Assembly: GCA_964017045.1 (NCBI GenBank)
Contig: OZ024811.1
Location: 13,421,818-13,485,817 of the forward strand
Direction of reading: 5' to 3'
Origin: Omphiscola glabra
Taxonomy: Eukaryota; Mollusca; Gastropoda; Lymnaeidae
DNA: 64,000 bases
Within the stretch, counting starts at the first letter, position 1, and each line of letters starts with the position of its first letter. The translations under genes were made by a program, and so were the position numbers. Under the pieces are notes generated by a model. The model ran no database searches and was not told the DNA's origin. It saw only the letters and a list, made by a program, of their open reading frames with translations. Below, in pieces: positions 47,660 through 58,497 of this stretch.

Positions 47660-48185
47660 TATATAACTAGCCAAAATACCCGGCGCTTCTCGGGTTTGCA
47701 TGCGGAAAAAAACATTAATGTTGAAGTTCAGCGCAATGTGAAAATAAGAAAAAACAAAAAACACACAGTATAGTAACAAAAATTGTCTTCTATAAAAACA
47801 CATTTATAATAACTTTTGTAAAACTTTCCTGGCGTGATCCCAGACGGATTACGTTTCCTGATAAAACCCCGTTTTCCGATGGCATCCCGATACCGCTGGG
47901 TTACCGATCCGGTGCATCCCGTTTCCGATGAGATCCTGTTTTTGGGTGGGATCCAGAACGCGGCGGGATCCAATTTCCCGATGGGATTTCGATCGCGGTG
48001 AGATCGCGATCACGAAAGTTCCTGATCCCGTCAGTATCCCAATCCTAGTGCATCTTGATCCTGTGGCATCCCGATCCCAATCAAGATGGTATCACATTAT
48101 GCGTTATGATCCCATTTCCCCGTGGGATCCCGATGACTTTGGGTACAATATAAATTGCTTTCAACGCGGCTTCAGTTTGTGAATT
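47660..48185. mobile_element. GATCCCG-rich dispersed element (copy A)
   Basis: Starts near ACTAGCCAAAATACCCGGCG (47668) and becomes, from about 47823, a series of imperfect GATCCCGAT, CCCGATGGGAT and GGGATCCTGTTTTTGGGT units. Its middle part is nearly identical to a 175-bp insertion inside a LINE at 49552-49726 and to copy B at 56375-56865. Open frames across it read through the repeats and are not genes. Confidence 0.75.
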
Positions 48186-48369
48186 TTGATTCTGTGAAAA
48201 ACGTTTGCTGTGATGTTAGATTCCTCTGCAATTCTTCTACCTTCTGTAGCTTCTGCTCTGCATTCAGACTTTTAAAAATTGTTTTGATTTCTAATCTCGT
48301 CTCAAATTATATTCATTGATCACAGACACATTATCCCCACATATTAGACACACAGGTTTACCGCCAATA

Positions 48370-50391
48370 CCGGTCCCAAGCCCGGGTGAGAAAGGAGGAG
48401 GGCGGGCGGAGGGCTAGCAACCCATTTTCCTGTAAAAAAAAGCCCTGCTACAAAAAAACAAACAAAGATTTCAAAAGGAAGCTCAAACATTGGGAAGGAT
48501 GGATCTCCTGATAGAGAATTAATGAAGCTGGATGGCCAAAGCCAACAGGAAACCACCAGGCGGACAACCATCCTCTCCACTAGGACCACCACCAGTCTAG
48601 GAACATGGATCGTAAGGACAATGTTCGAAACTGGAAAAACTGCTGAAATGCAGGGATACAAACTAGCCATCCTAGGAATAAGTGAGTCTCGATGGACAGG
48701 CTCAGGTCAGATAAAGCTCAGCACAGGGGAACTGCTGCTATACTCAGGCCACAAAAATAAAAATGCGGCTCAGAAATGCCCAGAACGCACTTATCGGGTG
48801 GGAAGCTCACGGCCCCCGTATAATCACTGCAAGATTTAAGACCAAAAAATGAAAAGTCAATATAGAGATCTTACAGGTTTATGCTACTATCAACGATAGA
48901 AAAGAAGAGGACAAATATGACTTCTACAACAGACTGCGAACTCTTGTCCAAAAGTGTCCTAAGAGCAATGTTGTTATACTCATGGGTGACGTAAATGCGA
49001 AAATAGGAAGCAACAATAAAGGCTATGAAGGATGCATGGGAAAACATGGCATGGGTGAGATGTATGAAAATAGTTAAAGACTAGCATATCTATGTGCTAC
49101 AGATGGACTGGTCATTGGAGGAAGCCTATTCATGCATAGAAATATCCATAAGGCGACATAGATATCACCAGATATGTCAACGGCTAACCAAATTGACAAT
49201 TTCTGTATCTGCAATAAGTTTAGACGATCTCTCCAAGATGTTAGGGTAAAATAGGGAGCAGACTTGGCCTCAGACTATCATCTACTGATTGCCAAAATAA
49301 GGCGTAAACTGGAAAAGAACTGGACAAGCGAGGGAAGCAATCGCCTACGTTTTAACACCAATCTCTTGAAAGACGAATCCAACCTAAATGAAATTAAACT
49401 TACTATCTCCAACAAGTTCCAGATCCTACAAGAACTAGGCAATGATGAAACAATTGACCAAAATTGGAAAGCCATCAAAGAGATATTCACGACTACCTGC
49501 GAAGAAGTGTTGGGCCCTAGGCAACAAACCCATAAAGAATGGATTTCTGCTGGGATCCTGTTTTTGGGTGGGATTTCCGATGGGATCCTGTTTTTGGGTG
49601 GGATCAAGAACGCGGCGGGATCCAATTTCCCGATGGGATTCCGATCGCGGTGAGATCGCGATCACGAAAGTTTCTGATCCCGTCAGTATCCCGATCCTAG
49701 TGCATCTTGATCATTTGGCATCCCGATCTGCTGAAACCATGGGAAAAATCCAAAATAGAAAAAAGAAGACGGCAAATCTAAACAACAGCCGCACCAGAAC
49801 CGAAAAGGCCAGAGCATCAAAAGAATAATCAGAAGCAAATAATGAAGTTAAACGTAGTATAATAAAGACAGATAAAAAGAACTACATTGAAGGATTAGCA
49901 AGTGATACACACAAGAGAATTATTCAGTACAATCAAAAAGTTATCAGGAAAGTTTAACAATCCAGAGAGACCAGTTAAAACTAAAGATGGGAAGTCAATA
50001 CTAGATGAAGAGGGTCAGAAAAAAAGATGGATATGGCATTTTGAAGTACTCCTCAACCGGCCAGCCCCACAACACACACACAACATAGAACCAGGGGAAC
50101 AAGATCTAGAAATAGATTGCAGCACACCCACAAAACAAGAGATATGCAGAGCAATTAAACAACTAAAGAAAGGCAAGGCGGCAGGTCCGTATAGAATACC
50201 GGCAGAAGCCTTTTCAGCAGAGATTACGACTAGCACTGAATAGCTACACACACTATTCAAGAAAATATGGGAGGAAGAACAGATACCGATTGAGTGGAAA
50301 GAAGGACACCTCATTAAGCTCCCGAAGAAAGGAGACCTTAGGTCTTGCTCTAACTATAGAGGAATAACCCTGCTGTCCATCCCCAGCAAAG
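48370..50391 (+). mobile_element. Decayed LINE (endonuclease to early RT) with a nested insertion
   Basis: Begins with a GC-rich leader (CCCAAGCCCGGGTGAGAAAG, typical of this LINE type), then the endonuclease start GTWIVRTMFETGKTAEM, LGISESRWTGSGQ and GELLLYSGHK. Later blocks are broken by stops: HGMGE, LGPRQQTHKEWISA, then WHFEVLLNRPAP, AIKQLKKGKAAGP, WKEGHLIKLPKKGDL and YRGITLLSIPSKV. RT motifs A-C are absent because the copy is cut at 50391 by another repeat. A GATCCCG element interrupts it at 49552-49726. Confidence 0.88.
49552..49726. mobile_element. GATCCCG element inserted in the LINE, with target duplication
   Basis: The LINE coding text breaks after TCTGCT (49546-49551) and resumes at a second TCTGCT (49727-49732). 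Removing the 175 bases and one TCTGCT restores the LINE reading KEWISAETMGKIQN. The insert is nearly identical to part of 47930-48090, with an extra repeat of GATCCTGTTTTTGGGTGGGA at its start. This shows the GATCCCG sequence transposed as a unit. Confidence 0.8.
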
Positions 50392-50738
50392 TATATATAT
50401 AAGAATGAGCTATAGGGATATAACGCTTAAAACCCGAACATATTTTGATACGTTTGGACTCTTAAAAACAATCATAGTTATTTTCTATTATTTTACGGAA
50501 ATCGAATAAATTTACATGCGCAAAAAATATTATATTCCGCTTTTATTTTAGCAAAGGTTTAAGTATTAATATTATAAATTACAAATACATATTAAGAAAC
50601 AACTAAGGAACTATCTTAAGCATTTTATATGCGTTTGAAAGTTATGAAAAAAAATTAAATAGAAAACATATGATAAAAGAAATACACAGTAAACCTAAAT
50701 ATCAGTTGTTGTTAGTGCGTTCTTTAGCACGTTATCAA
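50392..50738 (-). mobile_element. Dispersed repeat, copy 2 (inverted partner at 6647-7012)
   Basis: Reverse-complement match to 6647-7012. It starts in a TATATATA run that replaces the continuation of the LINE RT (after SIPSKV) and ends near GCACGTTATCAA. It therefore inserted into, or recombined at, the LINE. Confidence 0.7.
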
Positions 50739-51048
50739 TGTATGTATGGCATCTTTCCGTCTACGAGAGACGATAGATTATCTTGTCTGGTTGCAGCTCT
50801 TCGTGTGACTAATGAGACCGATCCTTGAATGGCAGTCTCTTGTGCATGTCCCGCACACGAATGCGGTTAAGTAGTGTTTTCTTGCCTTTCTCCGCGCTCT
50901 CTTCACAGCTGCTTCCGCCCTGTAGAGCTCCTCAGCACGTAGTGATCCTTCCTTCACGATGCCCCGCCATGTGGATCGATCCTCCGCCAGGTCCTCCCAA
51001 TTTGAGATGTTGATGTTAGCCGCCTTCATATCTCTTTTGCAAATGTCT
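50739..51048 (-). mobile_element. LINE 3' fragment with C2H2-like tail
   Basis: The minus strand reads ICKRDMKAANINISNWEDLA, EDRSTWRGIVKEGS, KRARRKARKHYL, then CGTCTRDCHSRIGLISHTKS, and ends after a stop with a CATACATACAT-type tail. It is the well-preserved C-terminus of a molluscan LINE polyprotein. Its truncated 5' side abuts exactly the point where the duplicated protease exon begins, so it marks the left edge of copy B. Confidence 0.85.
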
Positions 51049-51585
51049 ATAGTTGAACTGATCAAAGCTACTGAAGATCTGACATTCAGGGTCGATGTTA
51101 ACATGATCAGTACAAAGGGACCAGCATTTTGGCCCAACACCAATAAACCGTATCCATTTTATGATCAGAGAGGAGTTTGCGTCTCAAGACTCGGTACTGG
51201 TAGTGTCTGGGACGTAAACAAATGGACGGAGGAAGACATCAAGAAAAACAACAAGGGAACTTGTCAATGTCAGAAGTGTCAACACTCGGCCACACACAGC
51301 AAAGTGTGGGGGTGAGATTAAGATGTACACGGCCATACACGTGGTTTTCGATGACATTGAGGCGAGACGCACCACTTGCAGATTCTTCGACAGGCAAGAT
51401 AGTCCGCTGGTCACGCTTGGTGGCTAGGTGGTGACGGAGGCAAACATTGAGGAAGACAGGTGTGAGCTGACGTGTGTGACACGTGATCTAGATTTACTGG
51501 ATACACTGGTGAAGATGGAGATACACTTGTTTGATCTATGGAACAAACTATCCATTAAGCCTAGCGATGAGGAAAAAAGTTTCTA
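51049..51585 (+). pseudogene. Pseudogene copy of the PA-clan protease-like exon
   Basis: Matches 41772-42299 closely (IVELIKATEDLTFRVDVNMI, FWPNTNKPYPFYDQRGV, TCQCQKCQH). Lesions: the 5' part of the exon is missing, replaced by a LINE fragment; a one-base insertion at about 51310-51314 shifts frame just before the histidine motif; TGG is changed to TAG at 51425; and a 386-bp deletion relative to copy A removes everything after SDEE, including the GSSGA serine loop and the stop. The Asp motif DLDLLDTL survives in the shifted frame. It cannot make an active protease. Confidence 0.92.
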
Positions 51586-52029
51586 ACAATCTCATCCCAT
51601 CGCATGTTCTGATAACTTATTTTTTATTTTATTTTAAAGACTTCTCTTTTGTTTATATTTTCTCATTCTGTTACTTGATCTGATATTTTTTAACATTTGA
51701 TAAAATAAACTTATAAAATATGTTATATTTAAAACTGTTAATAGTCCATTGTATACAATTCTTAAATAATGTTTGCTTTTTTATTGGGTTAAATAAAACC
51801 AAGTTCAAATTAAATTGCTGTGATTTCCATTATTTATTGTGGGTTTTTTGTTTAAGTTAAATGAAAGTAACATATACAGACACACGGATATGGAGGTTGA
51901 TGTGGTAGCATGTTGGGTTAACAACTGTAATGGATATCCTAGTGTCATATGGGCTAACATATAAACTATATTGCCTTAGTAGTGGTAAATACAGGACCAC
52001 TTCACACTGTGATGCACATTTTGGGGTAT

Positions 52030-52680
52030 CTAGGCGTTGAAAGAGAAAGCAAAAACTACTTTCAAAAAGCACAATAAACAAAATAACCACGTTGACACAG
52101 ACAAAAACACAACGTGAGACTGACAAATCTACTTTGACACAGACAAAAACACAACGTGAGACTGACAAATCTACTTGGACACAGACAAAAACACAACGTG
52201 AGACTGACAAATCTACTTGGACACAGACAAAAACACAACGTGAGACTGACAAATCTACTTGGACACAGACAAAAACACAACGTGAGACTGACAAATCTAC
52301 TTGGACACAGACAAAAACACAACGTGAGACTGACAAATCTACTTGGACACAGACAAAAGCATACTATTGAGACAAACAAAATTACAAGTGAACACAGACA
52401 AAGGGACAACGTTACGTCGGACAAGAGTACAAAGTTAAGACAAATAAAATAATAAAAGCAAAACCTTGAGATAGATGGAAGCACAAAATTGAGACAGGCA
52501 AAATTTACAGCGTTAAGACAGACAAAATCACAACATTCAGACAGAAAAAAAGCACAACGCTTAGACATACTAAAGCTCAATTTTAAGACGGTCAAAAAGC
52601 ACAAAGTTAAGACAGACGAAAGCACAGCGCTTAGACAGACTAAAGCACAACGTTAAGACAGACAAAAAGCACAAGTTTTG
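52030..52680. repeat. Satellite with a 42-bp higher-order unit (copy B)
   Basis: Homologous to the array at 43158-43590, but at 52095-52365 six nearly identical 42-bp units (CTTGGACACAGACAAAAACA then CAACGTGAGACTGACAAATC) form a regular block with degraded flanks. Because 42 is a multiple of three, several frames stay open over it with 14-residue repeats. None is credible as a gene. Confidence 0.88.
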
Positions 52681-53834
52681 ATGTGACTTTAATTCATATA
52701 TCAAACTCCATTTGTGCAGATAACAATGCATTGCATATGTCTTCCTGATTAAATAAATTAAGCACTATTCTCCAAAATACAGCTCATCTGTTAATCTTCT
52801 CTGGTTGCATGTGTTGTAATGTGATGTAACCTGTTTATTGCACTCCTGCTAATTCTAGAGTATAAGCCAAATAGATGGATATTTCCACACAAAGCCCCTA
52901 AACAGCTACGACGAGCACTGGTAGAAGACACAAAATAACATAAGAGAATGAAATTGAGTGAAGTCACCAATGACAAATGTCACGGAATGGTCTCAGTCGC
53001 AGATAGTCACACACATGTCTGAGTCAATACAGTAAATGAGTGGAGCAGGATGTGTTAATGATGATGAAAATAGTAACAATGATAATGCAAATAATAGTAA
53101 AAAATGTTTCCGTTTAAAGCCTCGTGTAACAGTAACTGTCCATAGAAGGTACCTTGATCATCACCTGAAAAAAAACAACAACACACATTTTCGTACGTAT
53201 ATTTCTAGACCAACAAGTATACATTTATGAATTAAAGTAAACACGCTCCTCTCAATAATTGACGATTCGGAAGCTCTGTGTTGAAAATTGTGAACGCTTT
53301 GATTCTTTGATGCCTATAGGTCATTTAATATCAATTAAAACGCAGAAACAAAATGTAAGCATCTTTGATAAGACCTCCGACCTTGTTGGGGGAATTGTTG
53401 GAAAATTCTTCTTTTTTTTCAGTGCTGAGGTTAAAGACAAAATAATCCAGACATTGGATATTCAACAGATATATCTTCTTAAAACATAGAGAAAAAAATA
53501 ACGCGAATTACACATTTTAGAAAAGGTAATGAGGGGAAAAAAATAATTTAAGAAAAAAAAAACACATCTTTAAATGTATTGTAGTAAAAATAATCATGCC
53601 ATTAATTAAATATACAATGTAAGTTATAATGATAGCCAAGCCTGTCCTATGATAACTTATTGAAATGTGTATGATCCCATGGATATCGATACGTCTTGAT
53701 GATATGTGGAGCAGTTTTTAATCGAAAATCGAGAATGCGCGGCAGCGATAACAACATTTTTAAAGATAACGTTGTAACTTGTCGACGTGAAAGAAGAGAT
53801 AAAATCAGCTTCTAAAATGGTTCTAAGCTTTGTT

Positions 53835-54165
53835 ATAAAATCTACATCACTTAATTTTTTTTATTATCTCTATCACCATACTTGTAAAATCTACATCGAC
53901 ATACTTAATGTAACATCTACATCGACATACTTAATGTAACATCTACATCGTAATACTTGGTGTAGCATCTACGTCACCATAATTGTTGTAACACTACATC
54001 GCCATACTTGTTTTAACATATACAATCGACATACCTGTTGTAATGTCAACATCACGTACTTCGTTGCAACATATTAGATCACCATGTAATATCTGTATCA
54101 CCGAACTTTTCATAACAATCAACCCCAACATAGTTCTTGTAACACCCTGTACCAACATACTTGTT
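53835..54165. repeat. About 28-bp degenerate satellite (copy B)
   Basis: Counterpart of 44765-45180 with fewer and more diverged ACATCTACATCG..ATACTTG units. Confidence 0.7.
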
Positions 54166-55962
54166 AAAACATGTTTCTTTTGTTGTCGCTAAATCGTCAA
54201 AAAACAAATGCTAAATGTATCACTTTGCTGGTTTTTAACGAAATATATTACCAAATCAGGATTCCCACCTTTTCTTGTCGTCAATTTTACCGCCACGCAG
54301 CTAAATCGTCCATAGAATTCTAAATGTGTTATCACGCTGACTGTTTTTCCAACGAGATATTGACTAACCATTACCAAATCATGATTCCCACCAAACGCAT
54401 CCAGAAGCCGGTTCATAAAATATCTAGAAGCGTTTGATCAGAAGCGAAGGTTCAACAACAAATGAAACGCTGGTGATGTTTCCGCTTCATGTTGTTCAAT
54501 AATGTTTGGAAAATAATACATTTAAAAATACAAATGAAAAAGAAACATGTTATGAAGGTTTACATTGCCATCGAGTGTGCAAGGATTCTACCACAAAAAT
54601 AACAAATAAAAACATTTTTTTTTAAAAAGTGACAAGCCATATAAGAAAAAGATTGCTATACTTAAGCTAACTTGATATTATTATTACATGTATGCGACTC
54701 TTGCAGTGAAAAGTGTCAATCCAATGCTATCACACTACACTTTATTACATGAATATAAACGAACCTATTATTAAAAATGGTCTAAATTATAAAAATGTCA
54801 CAAGAAGAAAAAACTATGTTCCAAAGTGAGACTCTGAATTGACTGTTGGATATTTTCAACGATACTATTTGCGCTCATTGGAAAAGGGGCTCTTAACATT
54901 TTTGCCTTGACGCACTCCAACTCAAATTCAAAACATTTCACTCGCCCCCCTCCCCCCACACAATATTTTTCATACACATTTTAACAACATGTTTGTTGTG
55001 GTTTTAACTCAAATTGTGTGGATCCTACACCCACTTTTTGGAACTGCTTTTTTTCACCCTGTTTGAGTACTAGTGTTTAAATTATATAATCTATTTTTTA
55101 GCTAGATTGTTGATAGACGGAAGTAAGTCTCATTGAGTATGAATTTTTAAAGTCTTAGTCTAATGGTATTATTTGATAATTAAACAGAAACTCAACTTAG
55201 AATTTATTTTAAAATTGTAACAGAGATACAAATTGAATCGATCCTTTAATATTTCGTTAATTATTGATACATTTACTATTTTCTGATTAAAAGTCTTCAA
55301 AAAAATGTATTGCTGCTTGTGGGCCACTTTGCTTTCATCAAATAGGATCGCGACAAGAAATACAACATGTCTTGGCGGTTTGTATTGAGCCCAGCTATTT
55401 TAATAATTTGATTTGTTACCTCTTGTTGAACATACCGATCATTTTGCTACAAAAAACTGATTCTTTCAGCTTAAATGATTCTCCAGATCCTAACAATACT
55501 TTGCACCTCAAGCGCTAGAAAATATTCCATCAGTGATACAGTCCACAGCAATCGATTTAACAAAGGTAGAATAAACGGCCGACTATGGGGGAATATTTAT
55601 TGATGATTTTTTTGAACGTCTGTTACGTAACCGAATCAAAGGACAGATCGCTGCTGATCCACGTATAATGACTAGATTGTATCTTGAAATATTAATTGTG
55701 TTGTTGGGGACCAACTCTACCATATTCAATCAATAGGCCCCCACATTATGTTGTGTTTCTAACTTGAAGGTATGTTCATATGGTGTGAGGTGTTTAAATA
55801 AGAATAGATATGTGGAAATATTTTGATAACATAACTTTATGTGAGAGAAGGAACACAGAGTGGACTTATCTTATTTCTTTTTTTTTTAAACTGATAGAAG
55901 AAAGTTCAGTCTATTTATGATTTAAAGCCAGTTTTGAATTTAGATCACATGACTAGCTCAAT

Positions 55963-56157
55963 CGTTGGTTCTCAACCTCCCTAATGTCGCGACCCTTTAA
56001 CACAGTTCCTCATTTTGTGGCGACACCAACCACAAAATTGCTCTCGTTGCTACTGCACAACTGAGGAGTAAAAGTGTTTTCCGATGGTCTTAGGTGACCC
56101 CTGTGAAAAGGGTGTTCGATCCCAAAGGGGTCGAGATCCATATGTTGAGAACGGCTG
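55963..56157 (-). mobile_element. SPIN-like hAT element (copy B)
   Basis: Same structure as 47258-47453: starts CGTTGGTTCTCAACC, ends ATGTTGAGAACGGCTG. The 8-bp flanks AGCTCAAT (55955-55962) and AGCTGAAT (56158-56165) match the target duplication of copy A, so this is one ancestral insertion copied by segmental duplication. Confidence 0.88.
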
Positions 56158-56369
56158 AGCTGAATGATACCCGGATTTTTCAAAGTAGTGTTATCTGGCT
56201 CCCACAGTCTTTAAGTATTTATGATTGTACTTTGAACAATTCTATTGCCATATGACTTTTAGCTTTTCCTATGGACGCTATGCAAATGATTGAGCAACGG
56301 GCCAGAGTGCAAGCATTGATAATAAATATCACATAACAAAACGATTGAAAGCAGACTTATTAATATATA

Positions 56370-56865
56370 ACTAGCCAAAATACCCGGCGCTTCTCTGGAC
56401 TGCATTCGGGAAGAAAAACCCCCCCACCTAAAACAGGTTTTAATTAATGTTTGAAGTTCTGCGCAATGTGAAATATAAGAAAAAACAAAAAACACACAGT
56501 ATAGTAACAAAAATTGTCTTCTATAAAAACACATTTATAATAACTTTTGTAAAACTTTCCCGGCGTGATCCCAGATGGATTACGTTTCCTGATTAGACCC
56601 AGTTTTCCGATGGTATCCCGATACCGCAGGGTTCCCGATACGGTGCATCCGATGGGATCCTGTTTTTGGATGGGATCCAGAACGCTGTGGGATCCAATTT
56701 CCCGATGGGATTCCGATCGCGGTCAGATCACGATCACGAGGGTTCCTGATCCCGTCAGTATCCCGATCCTAGGGCATCCCGATCCTGTGGCATCCCGATC
56801 CCAATCAAGATGGTATCACATTATGCTTTGTGATCTCGTTTCCCCGTGGGATCCCGATGACTTTG
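56370..56865. mobile_element. GATCCCG-rich dispersed element (copy B)
   Basis: Counterpart of 47660-48185: ACTAGCCAAAATACCCGGCG, then GATCCTGTTTTTGGATGGGA and many CCCGATCC units. Confidence 0.75.
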
Positions 56866-57090
56866 GGTACAATATAACTTGCTTTCAAAGCAGCTTCAGT
56901 CTGTGAATTTCGCTTTGGTGAAAACCGTCTGCTGTGATGTTAGCGTCGTCTTCAATTCCTCTACCGTCTGTAGCTTCTGCTCTGCATTCACACTTTCTAA
57001 ATTATTATTGTCCTGATGTCTAGTCTCGTCTCAGATTATATTCATTGATCACCACAGAATAGACACACTGGTGTACCGCCAATATCAATA

Positions 57091-58497
57091 GACATGTATT
57101 CAGCCTCACAAGTGCCTTACTTTCAGAATCAACTTTTCTCTTGGCAAATTTAATTATAATTTTGATTTGTTTTTAAATTGTTAATACTATCATCATTATG
57201 TTTCATGCCAAGTACAATTATATATAATTTTATTATGGGATAAGACGTTGGAGTGTGGGGCGGTGGGGGAAGAAGATAATGGGTCTAGGTATTAGTTTAT
57301 ATCTCCAAAAGAATGATTTCCAAAATACAAATTTAAAAAAAAAAACACTTAGGCTAGATTGCATTGCTTTTGTAATCATGCCTACATTAGAGATGTTAAT
57401 ATTCATGAAGCTTTTTGCCGGCAGCTTCGTCGTTGAATATTTATTCGTTTAATTGTGTATATTACTTCCGCACCGTTCGTCGTAGTGCGAATAACAAGCC
57501 GGGCTGGACTGGCAAAATTGTCATTTGAAATAAGAGTGTTGCAGAGACATCTTTGCGACTGGTAATACATGTTCTGTGGTGGTGCATTTAGAGTGTGCAA
57601 TATGAAAATTTGTTAAAATAAAGTAAGTATCTGACGAAATGTTCAAATGGGGTCTTTATACTAAAATTATAGAGTCTTTAAATGTTCTGTGGTGGTGCAA
57701 TTAGAATGTGCAATATGAAATTGGTTAAAATAAAGTAATTATCTGACGAAATGTTCAAATGGGGTCTTTTAACTAAATTAGATGTCTTTCTATTCGTATA
57801 AAAACCACATTATAGCGCCCCCCCCCACAATTTAAATGCCAAAGTATAACAAAATTTGAACAATATATATATTTTTTTAAACTTTCATTGTAAGTTTGGA
57901 AGTATTAAAATATTTAGCATAATTATTTGGAGTGGCATAACGTATAAATTTCAGTTCGCGGCGTACTTACAATATATTTGAGATAAGTGGACATCAATGA
58001 AGAAAGTCAACGATTTTTGGGGGGGCTGGCTTAGCAGTGATCTAAGAAGTAATCAGTTCAAATTTAATAAAGTAAATAATGAACGCTTCATTGAAGGTAG
58101 AAATCTCAACAACATTCTCAGGGTTTCTATGAGCGCAACTTGTATGCCGTCGTGCGCCTCGGGCGCATTCGGATAATCTAATTATAGCAGTTTATTTACT
58201 CACACATTTAATGTTCGTTAAAGCAATCTGTACATGTTGCCATCTTAATTTCACGACAAAAATCCATTTCCAACATATCATCAGGTGACCAATGATCGCT
58301 GCCTTCGATTATTGATGTTACAGATCAAACGGTTGTAAGGGATTTTTTTGTTTATAGGAAAGTCTAAAAAAAAATTTGATGCTGAATTTGAACACCTCGA
58401 GGATTACATACTAAAAGGTAGCTTGTAACAAGTCGTGTAAGCTGAAGTTACAAGATTGTGCTCATTTTCTACAATATATCCATTGACACATTCAGCC
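57091..58497. other. Region upstream of the receptor gene
   Basis: AT-rich. Contains a 113-bp tandem duplication (57569-57790) and short C- and G-rich runs (57825, 58020). It would hold the receptor's promoter, but no core element is convincing. Confidence 0.4.
57569..57790. repeat. 113-bp tandem duplication
   Basis: ATGTTCTGTGGTGGTGCA starts at 57569 and again at 57682, with the following roughly 100 bases similar (GACGAAATGTTCAAATGGGG in both). A few substitutions and indels separate the units. Confidence 0.85.

Larger units (their letters stand above)
41772..48368. repeat. Segmental duplication, copy A
   Basis: From ATAGTTGAACTGATCAAAGC to TACCGCCAATA this segment matches 51049-57090 almost continuously: the protease exon, AT-rich flank, a dispersed GATCCCG element, a SPIN-like insertion and several satellites. 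The offset drops from 9277 to 8717 bases through small indels, the largest a 386-bp loss in copy B. A LINE begins just past the right edge. Confidence 0.9.
51049..57090. repeat. Segmental duplication, copy B
   Basis: Homologous to 41772-48368 in the same orientation, a direct duplication. Point differences are spread throughout, so it is not a fresh assembly artefact. Copy B carries the broken protease, the 42-bp satellite, the shared SPIN-like insertion and the GATCCCG element. Confidence 0.9.

Noticed and set aside
47555..47973. Conserved minus-strand small proteins shared by both duplicated segments
   Set aside because: They lie over a dispersed repeat (ACTAGCCAAAATACCCGG and GATCCCG units); similarity reflects the duplication, and the two copies differ by frame-changing indels.
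52062..52625. Cysteine-rich repetitive minus-strand protein of 187 codons
   Set aside because: Explained by the 42-bp satellite; the homologous site in copy A does not conserve the frame.
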